Assembly: GCA_036227345.1 (NCBI GenBank)
Contig: CP109468.1
Coordinates: 7,192,001-7,256,000, forward strand
Length of the DNA: 64,000 nucleotides
Origin: Streptomyces sp. NBC_01463
Lineage (GTDB): Bacteria; Actinomycetota; Actinomycetes; Streptomycetales; Streptomycetaceae
Direction: 5' to 3'
Shown: positions 9,582 to 18,584 of the stretch, in pieces
Numbering within the stretch: position 1 is the stretch's first letter
Layout: each line of letters begins with the position of its first letter
The notes under the pieces: model-generated
The model's input: the letters and a program-made list of their open reading frames with translations, nothing else
Told to the model about the DNA's origin: nothing
The model's database searches: none
Translations under genes and position numbers: made by a program

Positions 9582-11177
9582 ATGAACCGCAAGACTCTGG
9601 TGCTGCCGGCCGTCGTCGGCCTGCTCGCGCCCGTACTCGCCGCCTGCGGTGTGTCGGACGGCGGGAGCGAGGGCGACGGCGCCATCGCTGTCGGCACCAC
9701 GGACCAGTTCGTCGCCTCCACGGACGCCCCGGCACCCCTGGACCCGGCCATCGGCTACGAGGCGGGCGTCTGGAACGTGCTGCGGCAGACCGTGCAGACC
9801 CTCATGCACGTCCCGCGCGGCGGCGGCCTGCCGGTGCCCGAGGCGGCCGAGAGCTGCACCTTCACGGACACCGCGAACGAGAGTTACCGCTGCAAGCTGC
9901 GCGCGGGACTCGAATTCGCCGACGGCAGCGCGGTCACCGCCGAGGACGTCAAGTACTCCATCGACCGCGTCATCCGGATCAAGTCCACCAACGGGCCCGT
10001 CGCGCTGCTCAACAACATCGACACCGTCGAGACCAAGGGCGATCGCGAAGTCGTATTCCACCTCCGGACGTCGGACGCGACCTTCCCGTACAAGCTCGCC
10101 ACACCGCCCGCCGGAATAGTCCAGAAGGACAAATACCCGGCGGCCTCCGCGCGCGACGGTTTCCAGGTGGACGGCTCCGGCCCGTACACGATGAAGCCGG
10201 AAGTGAAGAACGATCAGGTCGTGAAAGTCGTCTTCACCAGGAACCCCCGGTACAAGGGTGACCTCAAGGTGCTGAACGACAAGGTGGAACTCGATCTCTT
10301 CCCCGACGCCACCGCCATGGGCAAGGCGCTCGACGAGAAGAAGATCGACATGATGACCCGCACCATGTCGCCCGAGCAGTCCCGGCGGATGCTGGAGAAG
10401 CCCGAGGACGACATCAAGCTGACCGAGATGCCCGGCCTCGCGATCGGCTACCTCGGCTTCGACACCGAGGACCCCGCGGTGAAGAACAAGGCGGTCCGCC
10501 AGGCCATGGCCCAGATCATCGACCGCGGCCGGATCGCGAGCGAGGTGTACGGCACCACGGCCGAACCGCTGTACTCACTGATCCCGACCAGCATCACCGG
10601 GCACACCAACTCGTTTTTCAACAAGTACGGCGAGCCCAGCACCGCGAAGGCCGCCGCCATCCTGAAGGACGCCGGGATCCACACCCCGGTGAAGTTCACC
10701 CTGCACTACACGACCGACCACTACGGCGAGGCGACCGCCGCCGAGTACCGGATGCTGAAGAAGCAGTTCAACGACACCGGCCTGTTCGACATCTCCGTCG
10801 AGGGCACCCCCTGGGCCAAGTACCGGCCGGCCGAGGTGCGCGGTGACTACGCCGCCTACGGCATGGGCTGGTTCCCCGACTTCCCGGACCCGGACAACTA
10901 CACGGCGCCGTTCCTCGACAAGGACAACTTCCTCAACTCGCCCTACCGGTCGGCCGAGGCCCAGAAGACCCTCATCCCGCAGTCCCGCCGCGAGGACGAC
11001 CGCAGCGCCGCCGCCAGGACCTTCCAGCAGCTCCAGGACATCGTCGCCGAGGACGTCCCCGTCCTCCCCGTCTGGCAGGGCAAGCAGTACGTCGCCTCCC
11101 GCGAGGGCCTCACCGGCGTCGAGTGGGCGGTCAACTCCTCCGCCGACCTCCAGCTCTGGGAACTCGGCCGCGGCTGA
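9582..11177 (+). CDS. ABC transporter family-5 solute-binding lipoprotein (peptide/oligopeptide type)
   Basis: Extracellular substrate-binding protein tethered by a lipid. A basic N-terminus and hydrophobic stretch end in a lipobox LAAC, with lipidated C22. The remaining body of the 531-residue protein is a family-5 (DppA/OppA-like) binding domain, including ADGSAVTAEDVKYSIDRV and VWQGKQYVASREGL near the end. No permease or ATPase gene is adjacent: metH/HAD lie upstream and a convergent regulator downstream, so it is an orphan that must use transporter subunits encoded elsewhere or act as a sensor. Ligand unknown. Confidence 0.9.
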   Translation: MNRKTLVLPAVVGLLAPVLAACGVSDGGSEGDGAIAVGTTDQFVASTDAPAPLDPAIGYEAGVWNVLRQTVQTLMHVPRGGGLPVPEAAESCTFTDTANESYRCKLRAGLEFADGSAVTAEDVKYSIDRVIRIKSTNGPVALLNNIDTVETKGDREVVFHLRTSDATFPYKLATPPAGIVQKDKYPAASARDGFQVDGSGPYTMKPEVKNDQVVKVVFTRNPRYKGDLKVLNDKVELDLFPDATAMGKALDEKKIDMMTRTMSPEQSRRMLEKPEDDIKLTEMPGLAIGYLGFDTEDPAVKNKAVRQAMAQIIDRGRIASEVYGTTAEPLYSLIPTSITGHTNSFFNKYGEPSTAKAAAILKDAGIHTPVKFTLHYTTDHYGEATAAEYRMLKKQFNDTGLFDISVEGTPWAKYRPAEVRGDYAAYGMGWFPDFPDPDNYTAPFLDKDNFLNSPYRSAEAQKTLIPQSRREDDRSAAARTFQQLQDIVAEDVPVLPVWQGKQYVASREGLTGVEWAVNSSADLQLWELGRG

Positions 11178-11193
11178 CCGGCCGGGACACCGC

Positions 11194-11216
11194 CCCGGTG
11201 CCGGGCCCCCACCGGG
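11194..11216. terminator. Short bidirectional hairpin between convergent genes
   Basis: Arms CCCGGTG and CACCGGG (7 bp) with a 9-nt loop fill the space between the convergent ends of the binding-protein gene (11177) and the response regulator (11217). No T-run follows, as is usual in this genus. Confidence 0.45.
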
Positions 11217-11888
11217 TCACTGAGCGCCGGGGCGCACCAGTCCGCTCTCGTACGCGTACACCGCGGCCTGCACCCGGTCGCGCAGCCCCAGCTTCGTCAG
11301 CACATGGCCCACGTGCGTCTTGACCGTGGTCTCGCTGACGAACAGGTCCGCGGCGATCTCCGCGTTCGACAGACCGCGCGCCACCAGCTTCAGGACCTCG
11401 ACCTCGCGGTCCGTGAGCGTGTGCAGCGTGTCCGGGACCGGATCCTCGCCGGACGGCAGATGGTCCGCGTACTTGTCGAGCAGCCGGCGCGTGATGCTCG
11501 GGGCGAGCATCGCCTCACCGCCCGCGACCACCCGGATCGCCTGTACCAGCTCATTGGCCGGGGCGTCCTTCAGCAGGAAGCCGCTCGCGCCGGCGCGCAG
11601 TGCCTCCACCACGTACTCGTCGAGATCGAAGGTCGTCAGCACCAGCACCTTCGCCGGACCGTCCCGGCCGGGACCGGTGATCTGACGGGTCGCCTCGACG
11701 CCGTCCATCCGCGGCATCCGGATGTCCATCAGCACCACGTCGGGCTGGAGCGCCCGCACCTGGTCGAGCGCCTGGAGACCGTCACCGGCCTCGCCCACCA
11801 CCGCGAGATCACCCTCCGCCTCCAGAATCATCCGGAAGCCGGTGCGCAGCAGCGGTTGGTCGTCGACCAGTAGGACGCGGATAGCCAC
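11217..11888 (-). CDS. NarL/LuxR-type response regulator (orphan)
   Basis: Two-component DNA-binding regulator, 223 residues. The receiver domain has the acidic pair D9-D10, the phosphoacceptor D55 (VVLMDIRMPRMDG) and a conserved lysine in GFLLKDAP. A LuxR-type helix-turn-helix follows (LTDREVEVLKLVARGLSNAEIA and SETTVKTHVGHVLTKL). Start is GTG at 11888 with GGAG upstream. It lies only 9 bp after the RecB-like nuclease gene and its ribosome site overlaps that gene's end, so the two are probably co-translated. No histidine kinase gene is adjacent. Confidence 0.93.
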   Translation of the reverse strand: MAIRVLLVDDQPLLRTGFRMILEAEGDLAVVGEAGDGLQALDQVRALQPDVVLMDIRMPRMDGVEATRQITGPGRDGPAKVLVLTTFDLDEYVVEALRAGASGFLLKDAPANELVQAIRVVAGGEAMLAPSITRRLLDKYADHLPSGEDPVPDTLHTLTDREVEVLKLVARGLSNAEIAADLFVSETTVKTHVGHVLTKLGLRDRVQAAVYAYESGLVRPGAQ

Positions 11889-11897
11889 GGGATCTCC

Positions 11898-12809
11898 TCA
11901 ATGTCCTTCAAGGACCTCAGGCCGGCCGGCCTCAGCCCGGACCGGATCCATTCTGCCCTGGACATCCTGTCCCGATTCCGCCGGGCGCACCGACAGCGGA
12001 TAGACCGGGGGAGTCCCGCCGAATTCCGGACAGAGCGCCTGGTGGTCGCACCAGCCGCACAGCTTCGTCGGCCGCGGCCGCCACTCGCCCGTCTCCGTGG
12101 CCAGCGAGATCGCCTCCCACAGGGCCAGCAGCTTGCGCTCCACCCGCTCCAGGTCCGCCACCACCGGGTCGTACGTCAGCACGTCGCCGCTGCCGAGATA
12201 GACCAGCTGGAGCCGGCGCGGCACCACACCCTTGAGCCGCCAGATCACCAGCGCGTAGAACTTCATCTGGAAGAGCGCGCCCTCCGCGTACTCCGGACGC
12301 GGCGCCTTCCCGGTCTTGTAGTCGACGATCCGGACCTCGCCGGTCGGCGCCACGTCGATCCGGTCGATCACCCCGCGCAGCCGCAGCCCCGACTCCAGCT
12401 CGGTCTCGACGAACAGCTCCCGCTCGGCCGGCTCCAGCCGCATCGGGTCCTCCAGCGAGAACCAGCGCTCCACCAGCCGCTCCGCCTCCGACAGCCACCC
12501 CGCGAGCCGCTCGCCCTCCGGGTCCTCGGCGAACAGCTCCGACAGCTCCGGCTTCGACTCCAGCAGCCGGTCCCACTGACCCGGGATCAGCGCCGTGGCC
12601 CGCCCCGGGGTGCGCTCCTGCGCCGGATTGTCGAAGAGGCGCTCCAGCACCGCATGCACGAGCGTGCCCCGGGTAGCCGCCTCACTGGGCTTCTGCGGCA
12701 GCTTGTCGATGACCCGGAAGCGGTACAGCAGGGGGCACTGCATGAAATCGCTCGCCCGCGACGGCGAAAGGGACGAGGGCGGCTGAGGCGGCCGCGGCAC
12801 AGAGGTCAT
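11898..12809 (-). CDS. RecB-family exonuclease with probable Fe-S cluster (PD-(D/E)XK nuclease)
   Basis: Single-domain nuclease of the AddB/RecB C-terminal class, 303 residues from the ATG at 12809. The nuclease core is visible as GTLVHAVLERLF near the N-terminus and IVDYKTGKAPRPEYAEGALFQMKFYAL, which holds the catalytic D and K. Cysteines bracket the domain: MQCPLLYRF near the start and KLCGWCDHQALCPEFG near the end, the arrangement that ligates a 4Fe-4S cluster in AddB- and Cas4-like enzymes. There is no helicase domain. The gene is divergent from the site-2 protease gene. A role in DNA end processing or repair is inferred. Confidence 0.88.
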   Translation of the reverse strand: MTSVPRPPQPPSSLSPSRASDFMQCPLLYRFRVIDKLPQKPSEAATRGTLVHAVLERLFDNPAQERTPGRATALIPGQWDRLLESKPELSELFAEDPEGERLAGWLSEAERLVERWFSLEDPMRLEPAERELFVETELESGLRLRGVIDRIDVAPTGEVRIVDYKTGKAPRPEYAEGALFQMKFYALVIWRLKGVVPRRLQLVYLGSGDVLTYDPVVADLERVERKLLALWEAISLATETGEWRPRPTKLCGWCDHQALCPEFGGTPPVYPLSVRPAESGQDVQGRMDPVRAEAGRPEVLEGH

Positions 12810-12915
12810 GACGAAGACCCTACGACCCGCCACTGACACCAACCGGCATACCATCGACCACAGACCCTCGAACACTGCATGATCGTGCCGAAACGGCACC
12901 GACCGAAGGGACCTC

Positions 12916-14166
12916 GTGGACGAGAGCGGCAACAGCGGGCGGCCGCAGCCCGGCGCAGGGGGAGCCGACCCCGGCGACGGCCCCGACAAGGGCGCACCGG
13001 GGCGCAGGGAGGATCCCGGGGGCGGCATCCTCATGGGCCGCCCCTTCGGAGTGCCCGTCTACGTCGCACCCAGCTGGTTCGTGGTGGCCGCCCTGATCAC
13101 CTGGGTGTTCGGCGGCCAGCTCGACCGCGTCCTGCCCGACCTCGGCGCCGCGCGCTACCTGGTCGCCCTCTTCTTCGCGATCGCCTTCTACGCCTCCGTG
13201 CTCGTCCACGAACTCGCGCACACGGTCGCCGCCCTGCGCTACAAGCTCCCGGTCCGCCGCATCCAGCTCCAGTTCTTCGGCGGCGTCTCGGAGATCGAGA
13301 AGGAGTCGGAGACCCCCGGCCGCGAATTCGTCCTCGCCTTCGTCGGCCCGCTGCTCTCCCTCGTCCTCGCCGGGGTCTTCTACATCCCGATGAAGTTCGT
13401 CGAGGCCGGCACCGTGCCCGGCGTCCTGCTCGGCGGACTGATGATCTCCAACCTCATCGTCGCCGCGTTCAACCTCCTGCCCGGCCTCCCGCTCGACGGC
13501 GGCCGGATGCTCCGCGCCGTCGTCTGGAAGATCACCGGCCGCCCGATGAGCGGCACCGTCGCCGCCGCCTGGGTCGGCCGCGCGCTCGCCGTCGTCACCC
13601 TCATCGGCCTCCCCCTCCTCACCCACACCGGGTCCCTGGGCAGCAGCAACCGCGACATCAGCGGCATGGACACCGTCACCGACGCCCTGCTCGCCGCGAT
13701 CCTCGCCGCGATCATCTGGACCGGCGCGGGCAACAGCCTGCGCATGGCCCGGCTCCGCGAACACCTCCCCGACCTCCAGGCCCGCGCCCTCACCAGGCGA
13801 GCCGTCCCGGTCGAGGCCGACACCCCGCTGTCCGAGGCGCTGCGCCGGGCCAACGAGGCCGGGGCCCGCGCCCTCGTCGTCGTCGACGCGACCGGCGAAC
13901 CCCAGGCCGTCGTCCGGGAGGCCGCCATCGTCGGGGTCCCCGAGCACCGCCGTCCCTGGGTCGCCGTCGGCGGCCTCGCCCAGGACCTCACCGACGGCAT
14001 GAAGGTCCCCGCCGAACTCGCCGGCGAGGCACTCCTGGACCGCCTCAAGGCCAGCCCCGCCACCGAGTACCTCGTCGTCGAGGACACCGGCGCGATCTAC
14101 GGGGTGCTGTCCACCGCCGACGTCGAGCGCGCCTTCGTCGCCGCCATGGCACGCCCCGCCGCCTGA
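12916..14166 (+). CDS. Site-2-type intramembrane metalloprotease (M50) with C-terminal CBS domains
   Basis: Membrane protease of 416 residues. Hydrophilic residues 1-45 precede membrane segments; the zinc motif HELAH is at 98-102 in an otherwise hydrophobic helix, and the third ligand region NLLPGLPLDGGRM is near residue 190. The C-terminal third contains two CBS repeats (from AVPVEADTPLSEALRRANEAGARALVVV to YLVVEDTGAIYGVLSTADVERAF), which usually bind adenine nucleotides. Start is GTG at 12916. It lies at the left edge of the proteasome island, 61 bp before trmI, a common actinobacterial arrangement. The substrate is unknown. Confidence 0.93.
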   Translation: MDESGNSGRPQPGAGGADPGDGPDKGAPGRREDPGGGILMGRPFGVPVYVAPSWFVVAALITWVFGGQLDRVLPDLGAARYLVALFFAIAFYASVLVHELAHTVAALRYKLPVRRIQLQFFGGVSEIEKESETPGREFVLAFVGPLLSLVLAGVFYIPMKFVEAGTVPGVLLGGLMISNLIVAAFNLLPGLPLDGGRMLRAVVWKITGRPMSGTVAAAWVGRALAVVTLIGLPLLTHTGSLGSSNRDISGMDTVTDALLAAILAAIIWTGAGNSLRMARLREHLPDLQARALTRRAVPVEADTPLSEALRRANEAGARALVVVDATGEPQAVVREAAIVGVPEHRRPWVAVGGLAQDLTDGMKVPAELAGEALLDRLKASPATEYLVVEDTGAIYGVLSTADVERAFVAAMARPAA

Positions 14167-14227
14167 CCCCCGCGCACCCCGCCGGGCAGGCGGTCGGAGC
14201 CCCGGGAAACACCGGTACGCTGGTCAC

Positions 14228-15133
14228 ATGTCTGAACCGACCGGTGCCGCCCGCCGACGTGGGCCCTTCAAGGTCGGGGACCAGGTCCAGCTCACCGATC
14301 CCAAGGGACGCCACTACACCTTCACGCTCGAAGCCGGAAAGAACTTCCACACCCACAAGGGTTCTTTCTCGCACGACGAGCTGATCGGTGCTCCCGAGGG
14401 CAGTGTTGTCCGTACCACGGGGAACGTCGTCTATCTGGCGCTGCGCCCCCTGCTCCCCGACTACGTCCTGTCCATGCCCCGCGGCGCCGCCGTGGTCTAC
14501 CCCAAGGACGCGGGGCAGATCCTGGCCTTCGGCGACATCTTCCCCGGCGCCCGCGTCGTGGAGGCCGGGGTCGGATCCGGCGCGCTCTCCACCTTCCTGC
14601 TCCGCGCCATCGGCGAGCAGGGCATGCTGCACTCCTACGAGCGCCGCGAGGACTTCGCCGAGATCGCCCAGCAGAACGTCGAGCGCTACTTCGGCAGCCC
14701 GCACCCCGCCTGGCAGCTCACCGTCGGCGACCTCCAGGACAACCTCACGGAAACCGACGTGGACCGCGTCGTCCTGGACATGCTCGCCCCCTGGGAGTGC
14801 CTGGACGTCGTCTCCAAGGCGCTCGTCCCCGGCGGCATCCTCTGCGCGTACGTCGCGACCACCACCCAGCTCTCCCGGACGGTCGAGTCCATCCGTGAGA
14901 TCGGGTGCTTCGCCGAACCGCAGCCGTGGGAGTCGATGATCCGCAACTGGCACGTCGAGGGTCTCGCCGTCCGCCCGGACCACCGGATGATCGGCCACAC
15001 CGGATTCCTCGTCACCGCCCGCCGGCTGGCCGACGGCGTCCAGGCCCCGCCGCGCCGTCGCCGTCCCTCCAAGGGCGCCTACGGCGAGGACTACACCGGC
15101 CCCGGCAGCCAGAGCGGCTCCGCCGCCGAGTAG
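14228..15133 (+). CDS. trmI: tRNA (adenine-58-N1)-methyltransferase TrmI
   Basis: SAM-dependent methyltransferase predicted to make m1A58 in the T-loop of tRNA. The 301-residue protein has an N-terminal small beta domain (GPFKVGDQVQLTDPKGRHYTF) and a Rossmann fold with the SAM motif VVEAGVGSGALSTFLLRAIG, followed by RVVLDMLAPWECLDVV. The C-terminus is a basic tail (PPRRRRPSKGAYGEDY). Mycobacterial and Streptomyces trmI orthologues likewise sit beside the Pup-proteasome genes. A strong hairpin terminator follows 31 bp after the stop. Confidence 0.94.
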   Translation: MSEPTGAARRRGPFKVGDQVQLTDPKGRHYTFTLEAGKNFHTHKGSFSHDELIGAPEGSVVRTTGNVVYLALRPLLPDYVLSMPRGAAVVYPKDAGQILAFGDIFPGARVVEAGVGSGALSTFLLRAIGEQGMLHSYERREDFAEIAQQNVERYFGSPHPAWQLTVGDLQDNLTETDVDRVVLDMLAPWECLDVVSKALVPGGILCAYVATTTQLSRTVESIREIGCFAEPQPWESMIRNWHVEGLAVRPDHRMIGHTGFLVTARRLADGVQAPPRRRRPSKGAYGEDYTGPGSQSGSAAE

Positions 15134-15164
15134 CCGGGAGCACCGCCCCCGCACCCGACGTACC

Positions 15165-15214
15165 GGCGCCGCCGCCGGGTTCCCGGACCGACCCGGGAAC
15201 CCGGCGGCGGCGCC
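15165..15214 (+). terminator. Strong hairpin terminator after trmI
   Basis: Perfect 22-bp arms, starting GGCGCCGCCGCCGGG and ending in its complement, with a 6-nt loop (ACCGAC), followed by CTTTCG. The stem is exceptionally long and GC-rich and begins 31 bp after the trmI stop. Confidence 0.85.
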
Positions 15215-15390
15215 CTTTCGTTGGCCGCACGGCGGGTGACGGACGGGGAAGCGATCCGTGGCGACCCCACCGTTCCGCTGCCGTGTGAGGTGTGGCACGA
15301 TGCTGGCCACCCCCACCCCGCCGCCGACGTCCCGCCGACGGCACCGCCTTTCCGGCATTCCGCACCACAGGACCACAGGAGACATCCCGC

Positions 15391-15978
15391 GTGCAGACCT
15401 CCGCGCTCCCGGACCTCGCGCACACCGACACCTCGCCGATGCACTGGCTCGCCACCGCGGCGGCCATGGCCGCCGTCGTCGCGGCCGCAGGCCTGCTCCA
15501 GCCCGACGCGCGCGCCTCGGCCTCCACCCCCCACCGCACCACCGCGCAGCACGGGGCCGCCCCCGTCGCCGCACCCGACCCGGCCCGCGCCGCCTTCCCC
15601 CTGAAGTGCGGCGGAGTGGGCACCACCGTGGCCAAGCAGGCCCCGGGCGACCTCGACGGCGACGGACGTCCGGAAACCGTCGCCGTGGTCCACTGTGCGG
15701 CCGGATCCGGTACCCCGCCCAGCGGCGTCTACGTCCTCACGCAGACAAGCGGGGCCGCACCGAGGATCGTCGCGACCCTGGTGGACCCCGCCCAGTCGAA
15801 GAGCGTCGGGGACTTCACGGTGAGTGACGGCGTCATCGCCGCCACGCTCCTCGGCTACTCCTCGCCCTCGGTGCCCTCCTGCTGCCCCGACGAGCAGGAG
15901 AAGGTCACCTGGCAGTGGCAGAACGGCGCCTTCGTGCGCAGCAGCCAGTCCGAGGAACCGGCCGGGGCCGGCGTCTGA
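15391..15978 (+). CDS. Hypothetical secreted or membrane-anchored protein
   Basis: I do not recognise a family. From GTG at 15391 (AGGAG nine bases upstream) the product has 195 residues. A hydrophobic segment at about residues 19-37 (WLATAAAMAAVVAAAGLL) followed by a small-residue/polar region suggests a signal peptide or single membrane anchor. The exported part contains DLDGDGRPETVAVVHC, an FG-GAP or EF-hand-like acidic pattern, and two further cysteines in SVPSCCPDEQEKVTWQW. It lies between trmI and the convergent ferredoxin gene. Most likely a cell-surface or secreted protein of unknown role. Confidence 0.75.
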   Translation: MQTSALPDLAHTDTSPMHWLATAAAMAAVVAAAGLLQPDARASASTPHRTTAQHGAAPVAAPDPARAAFPLKCGGVGTTVAKQAPGDLDGDGRPETVAVVHCAAGSGTPPSGVYVLTQTSGAAPRIVATLVDPAQSKSVGDFTVSDGVIAATLLGYSSPSVPSCCPDEQEKVTWQWQNGAFVRSSQSEEPAGAGV

Positions 15979-16027
15979 CCGTCACCGCGCGTGTCCGCCG
16001 CCCCGTCCGGGACGGCGGCCGGAGCGG

Positions 16028-16339
16028 TCAGGCGGCCTCGGGGCCGTAGACCTCGACGCTGTCCGAAACGCGTCGTACATGAATGCAGTCGCCCGGGCAC
16101 TCCTTGGCCGAGTCGACGACGTCCTGGAGGAGCGGCAGCGGGACCGGTGTGGTCGCGCCCTTGTGCTGGAGCAGCTCGTCCTGATCGCTCTTCACGTACG
16201 CGAGACCGTCGATGTCCAGCTCGAACACCTCGGGCGCGTACTGCACACAGATGCCGTCCCCCGTGCAGAGGTCCTGGTCGATCCAGACCTCCAGGTCCTG
16301 CGTCTCGCTGCCGGTGGGAGCGTCCTGCTGCACGGTCAT
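16028..16339 (-). CDS. Ferredoxin, single Fe-S cluster (3Fe-4S type)
   Basis: Small electron carrier of 103 residues. Ligand pattern: C25 and C31 in LCTGDGIC and C81 in CPGDC, with C85 as an additional cysteine; the central cysteine of a 4Fe-4S ferredoxin is replaced, so a 3Fe-4S cluster is likely, as in P450-partner ferredoxins. ATG at 16339 has a GGCAGGAG ribosome site. It is divergent from arc across a 241-bp region. A ferredoxin at this position is conserved in actinobacterial proteasome loci, but its partner is unknown. Confidence 0.9.
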   Translation of the reverse strand: MTVQQDAPTGSETQDLEVWIDQDLCTGDGICVQYAPEVFELDIDGLAYVKSDQDELLQHKGATTPVPLPLLQDVVDSAKECPGDCIHVRRVSDSVEVYGPEAA

Positions 16340-16536
16340 TTCTCCTGCCGTTTCCTGCGTATCCGAACCAAAAAAAGCCAGCCCTGACGGGTGTTGAACA
16401 GTTCGACGATACAACCGGCCGCTTTCCGATGTTGAAGGGTGGGTATTCCCCTGACACGAGGGAGAGCGCAAGGGTGAAGATCGGACACACCCCAGAGTCT
16501 TTGTGATCTAGGGGTTTCAATCATCACCCACCCAGG

Positions 16537-16542
16537 TAGGGT
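16537..16542 (+). promoter_or_regulatory. Predicted -10 element of the arc promoter
   Basis: TAGGGT within AGGTAGGGTC, preceded at 16-bp spacing by TTTCAA (16515-16520). The same GGTAGGGTC nonamer occurs upstream of pup and of prcB. Start of transcription would be about 30 nt before the arc start codon. Confidence 0.4.
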
Positions 16543-16580
16543 CAGGAAGCGTCCAGCTCCCCTTGGAGGAGGTGAGGACC

Positions 16581-18347
16581 GTGGCAGCCCACGACGACGA
16601 CATCAACCGCGGCATCCGGCCCGGGCGGGGGTCCGATGACCCAGCCGGCCAGGTCGCCTATCTCGAGCAGGAAATCGCCGTCCTGCGACGTAAGCTCGCC
16701 GACTCTCCGCGTCATACGAGGATTCTCGAAGAGCGGATCGTCGAGTTGCAGACCAACCTCGCAGGCGTGTCCGCGCAGAACGAGCGGCTCGCAAGCACAC
16801 TCCGGGAGGCCCGCGACCAGATCGTGGCTCTCAAGGAGGAGGTCGACCGGCTCGCACAGCCGCCGGCCGGCTTCGGAGTGTTCCTGCACGCCAACGAGGA
16901 CGGCACCTGCGACATCTTCACCGGGGGCCGCAAGCTCCGGGTGAACGTCAGTCCCAGTGTTGAGCTCAAGGACCTCCGGCGCGGCCAGGAAGTCATGCTC
17001 AACGAAGCGCTCAACGTGGTCGACGCCATGGAATTCGAGCGGGCCGGGGACATCGTCACCCTCAAGGAGATCCTTGAGGACGGCGAACGAGCCCTGGTGG
17101 TCGGGCACACCGACGAGGAACGGGTGGTGCGGCTCGCCGAGCCCTTGCTGGACATCACCATCCGTCCCGGCGACGCCCTGCTGCTCGAACCCAGGTCCGG
17201 CTACGTCTATGAAGTGGTTCCCAAGAGCGAGGTCGAAGAACTCGTCCTCGAAGAAGTCCCGGACATCGACTACAACAAGATCGGTGGCCTGGGCGACCAG
17301 ATCGAGCTGATCCGCGACGCGGTCGAGCTCCCCTACCTCCACCCGGACCTCTTCAAGGAACACGAACTGCGGCCGCCGAAGGGCATCCTGCTCTACGGCC
17401 CGCCCGGCTGCGGCAAGACACTCATCGCCAAGGCAGTGGCCAACTCCCTTGCCAAGAAGGTCGCCGAAGTCACCGGCCAGCCCGCCGGAAAGAGCTACTT
17501 CCTGAACATCAAGGGCCCCGAGCTCCTCAACAAGTACGTCGGCGAGACCGAGCGCCACATCCGCCTGGTCTTCCAGCGTGCCCGTGAGAAGGCGAGTGAG
17601 GGCACCCCCGTCATCGTCTTCTTCGACGAGATGGAGTCCCTCTTCCGTACCCGCGGTTCCGGTGTCAGCTCGGACGTGGAGAACACCATCGTCCCCCAGC
17701 TGCTCGCCGAGATCGACGGTGTGGAGGGCCTGGAGAACGTCATCGTCATCGGCGCCTCCAACCGCGAGGACATGATCGACCCCGCGATCCTGCGGCCCGG
17801 CCGTCTCGATGTGAAGATCAAGATCGAGCGTCCGGACGCGGAGGCCGCGAAGGACATCTTCGCGAAGTACCTCACGCCTTCGCTGCCGCTGCACGCGGAC
17901 GACCTCGCCGAGCACACCGGCTCCAAGGAGGCGGCGGCTCACGCCATGATCCAGTCGGTCGTCGAGCGGATGTACACCGAGTCCGAGGAGAACCGCTTCC
18001 TCGAGGTCACGTACGCCAACGGCGACAAGGAAGTCCTGTACTTCAAGGACTTCAACTCCGGCGCGATGATCCAGAACATCGTCGACCGGGCCAAGAAGAT
18101 GGCCATCAAGGCCTTCCTCGAACAGGGCCAGAAGGGCCTTCGCGTCTCCCACCTCCTCCAGGCATGCGTGGACGAGTTCAAGGAGAACGAGGACCTGCCG
18201 AACACCACCAACCCGGACGACTGGGCCAGGATCTCCGGCAAGAAGGGTGAGCGGATCGTCTTCATCCGCACACTCGTCACCGGAAAGCAGGGCGCGGACA
18301 CCGGTCGTTCCATCGACACGGTGGCGAATACGGGGCAGTACCTCTAG
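16581..18347 (+). CDS. arc: Proteasome-associated AAA ATPase ARC/Mpa
   Basis: Hexameric unfoldase that recognises pupylated proteins and feeds them into the 20S proteasome. From GTG at 16581 (preceded by an extended GGAGGAGGTGAGG site) it has 588 residues, the usual Streptomyces length. Order: N-terminal coiled coil (about 30-90) that binds Pup, two OB-fold regions (about 95-240), AAA domain with Walker A GPPGCGKT at 273-280 and Walker [10 protein letters not shown], and a C-terminal tail ending GQYL, the motif that docks into proteasome alpha rings. A perfect palindromic terminator separates it from dop. Confidence 0.97.
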   Translation: MAAHDDDINRGIRPGRGSDDPAGQVAYLEQEIAVLRRKLADSPRHTRILEERIVELQTNLAGVSAQNERLASTLREARDQIVALKEEVDRLAQPPAGFGVFLHANEDGTCDIFTGGRKLRVNVSPSVELKDLRRGQEVMLNEALNVVDAMEFERAGDIVTLKEILEDGERALVVGHTDEERVVRLAEPLLDITIRPGDALLLEPRSGYVYEVVPKSEVEELVLEEVPDIDYNKIGGLGDQIELIRDAVELPYLHPDLFKEHELRPPKGILLYGPPGCGKTLIAKAVANSLAKKVAEVTGQPAGKSYFLNIKGPELLNKYVGETERHIRLVFQRAREKASEGTPVIVFFDEMESLFRTRGSGVSSDVENTIVPQLLAEIDGVEGLENVIVIGASNREDMIDPAILRPGRLDVKIKIERPDAEAAKDIFAKYLTPSLPLHADDLAEHTGSKEAAAHAMIQSVVERMYTESEENRFLEVTYANGDKEVLYFKDFNSGAMIQNIVDRAKKMAIKAFLEQGQKGLRVSHLLQACVDEFKENEDLPNTTNPDDWARISGKKGERIVFIRTLVTGKQGADTGRSIDTVANTGQYL

Positions 18348-18354
18348 AACGCAC

Positions 18355-18392
18355 ACCGGCTGCGGATGCCCGGCCGGGCATCCGCAGCCGGT
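18355..18392. terminator. Perfect 38-bp palindrome between arc and dop
   Basis: The sequence from ACCGGCTGCGGATGCCCGG through its exact complement forms a loopless 19-bp-arm palindrome, beginning 7 bp after the arc stop and followed by TTGCTTTCC. It is best read as the arc terminator, and means dop needs its own promoter in 18393-18584. Confidence 0.8.
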
Positions 18393-18584
18393 TGCTTTCC
18401 GGACAGCTCCCACGACACCGCAGTAATGACGTAATTGATCTCCCCAGCAGCACAGAGGCGCTCTAGGCTCTGGCGTACCGCCCGGTCGCGCAGTGCGGGG
18501 ACGGGCAGACCGCGCACGCACCGGAGAAGCAGCGGTACTTGAGCGCCGCCCCGGAAGGGAGCGACGCCGGGCAAGGAGGGCCGC

